DNA from: Chitinophaga sp. HK235
Lineage (GTDB): Bacteria; Bacteroidota; Bacteroidia; Chitinophagales; Chitinophagaceae
Direction of reading: 5' to 3'
Assembly (NCBI RefSeq): GCF_018255755.1
Contig: NZ_CP073766.1
Span: forward strand, 7,872,501 to 7,936,500
DNA: 64,000 bases
Shown here: in pieces, positions 63,294 through 64,000 of the stretch
How positions within the stretch are numbered: the first letter of the stretch is position 1
Layout: each line of letters starts with the position of its first letter
The notes under the pieces: model-generated
Seen by the model: the letters and a program-made list of their open reading frames with translations, nothing else
Told to the model about the DNA's origin: nothing
Database searches by the model: none
Program-made: the position numbers and the translations under genes

Positions 63294-64000
63294 ATGATGC
63301 GTATCTACCAACAGGGAGGTGCTCTTGTAAAGATTTTCCTGTGTCTGTTGCCCGGAATGCCTGCTGTGCTGCAAGCACAACAAACCGATAGTACCAGAAC
63401 CCGCGAACTGCGGGAGGTGTCTGTCAGCGCTCCTCGCGGTAATAAAGAAGTCGCACCGGGACAGCAGCTGAAAGGCAAGGAGCTGCAGCGGTTGGGTACC
63501 CAGTCGGTAGCAGATGCACTGCGCTACTTTTCCGGCATCCAGGTAAAGGACTACGGCGGCATCGGCGGCCTGAAAACGGTAGACGTCCGCAGTATGGGCA
63601 CCAACCATACCGGCGTATTTTTCGATGGCATTGAATTAGGAAATGCACAGAACGGCCAGGTAGACCTGGGCAAGTTCTCACTGGACAACATGGAAGAGAT
63701 CTCCCTGTACAATGGTCAGAAAAGCAGCATCTTCCAGCCGGCAAAAGACTATGGCTCTGCGGGGTCCATCTACCTCACTTCCATCAAACCCCGCTTCGAA
63801 GCCGGTGAACAACGTCACATAAAAGGTACTTTTAAAACCGGCTCTTTCGGCCTCATCAACCCTTCCATCCTCTGGCAGGAAAAAATAAGCCAGCGTGTGT
63901 CAGCTTCCTTCAATGCCGAATGGATCAATGCCAACGGCCGATACAAATTCCGCTATCAAAAAGAAAAAGGATATGATACCACCGCCATCCGCAAAAACAG
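63294..64000 (+). CDS. btuB: BtuB-like TonB-dependent receptor (partial, runs off window)
   Basis: 235 codons to the window end, no stop. ATG 63294 (or 63297). Signal peptide to about residue 29 (VLQAQ), then a TonB-box-like ELREVSVSAP and the plug domain (LGTQSVADALRYFSGIQV; SMGTNHTGVFFDGIELGN; DNMEEISLYNGQ). The barrel is beginning at the edge. The cobalamin riboswitch upstream makes vitamin B12 or a related corrinoid the likely cargo across the outer membrane. The gene symbol is given on that basis. Confidence 0.85.
   Translation, partial: MMRIYQQGGALVKIFLCLLPGMPAVLQAQQTDSTRTRELREVSVSAPRGNKEVAPGQQLKGKELQRLGTQSVADALRYFSGIQVKDYGGIGGLKTVDVRSMGTNHTGVFFDGIELGNAQNGQVDLGKFSLDNMEEISLYNGQKSSIFQPAKDYGSAGSIYLTSIKPRFEAGEQRHIKGTFKTGSFGLINPSILWQEKISQRVSASFNAEWINANGRYKFRYQKEKGYDTTAIRKN

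Noticed and set aside
1..64000. CRISPR array, tRNA, rRNA, IS element or integrase
   Set aside because: I saw no regular spaced repeats, no tRNA T-loop signature and no transposase or integrase frame.

Overview
The window looks like chromosomal DNA of a Bacteroidota bacterium, most likely a Chitinophaga-like member of the Chitinophagaceae. Supporting signs are three SusC/SusD outer-membrane pairs, two ECF sigma/FecR anti-sigma pairs, a type IX secretion sorting domain on a glycoside hydrolase, many SpII lipoproteins, Tat-exported Gfo/Idh/MocA proteins, few Shine-Dalgarno sequences and about 45-50% GC. This placement is an inference from gene content; no 16S, tRNA or other marker gene lies in the window.

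Layout. (1) 18-2850, minus strand: an NRAMP-fold transporter lacking the usual metal-site motifs, then a PQQ-type sugar dehydrogenase fused to cytochrome c. (2) 3225-12343, plus strand: a run of eight genes (two Tat Gfo/Idh/MocA proteins, FucP/NagP-type transporter, NagA, a NagB-like protein, an NAD-dependent epimerase relative, a DapA-superfamily lyase, an M20 amidohydrolase), read as an amino-sugar catabolic operon whose later steps are not the textbook ones. (3) 12340-20594: ABC-F protein, two histidine kinases, an MFS exporter, a pyrophosphatase-fold protein and a receiver-only response regulator. (4) 20825-31622, minus strand: utilisation locus 1 (sigma, FecR, SusC with STN domain, SusD, Endo-H-like GH18) plus a GH8 enzyme with a T9SS tail. 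(5) 31802-37549: small accessory genes, including a PepSY-like secreted protein with a HAD phosphatase, a HipA-like kinase with DUF3037, a predicted beta-solenoid protein, a circularly permuted SGNH hydrolase and an orphan secreted protein. (6) 37704-44256: utilisation locus 2 (SusC without STN, SusD, FAD oxidoreductase). (7) 44417-57991: utilisation locus 3 (sigma, FecR, SusC with STN, SusD, GH2, GH29 fucosidase), then HtrA, a VOC protein and a GH33 sialidase. (8) 58208-62944: an AT-rich orphan, an SDR protein, a phosphopantetheinyl transferase, two tandem class I lanthipeptide-like precursors, a LanC cyclase and a NarL/LuxR regulator. (9) 62985-64000: a cobalamin riboswitch and the start of a BtuB-like TonB receptor that runs off the window.

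How it fits together. Endo-H-like GH18, beta-galactosidase-type GH2, alpha-fucosidase and sialidase, with GlcNAc uptake and deacetylation, together suggest foraging on sialylated or fucosylated N-acetylglucosamine glycans such as glycoproteins. Loci 1 and 3 have the sigma/FecR/STN-SusC arrangement of trans-envelope induction; locus 2 lacks it.

Most worth following up: the circularly permuted SGNH hydrolase (36192-36908), the lanthipeptide precursors with LanC but no LanB nearby (60506-62173), and a set of enzymes whose hallmark active-site residues are replaced (NRAMP, NagB-like, epimerase, pyrophosphatase).
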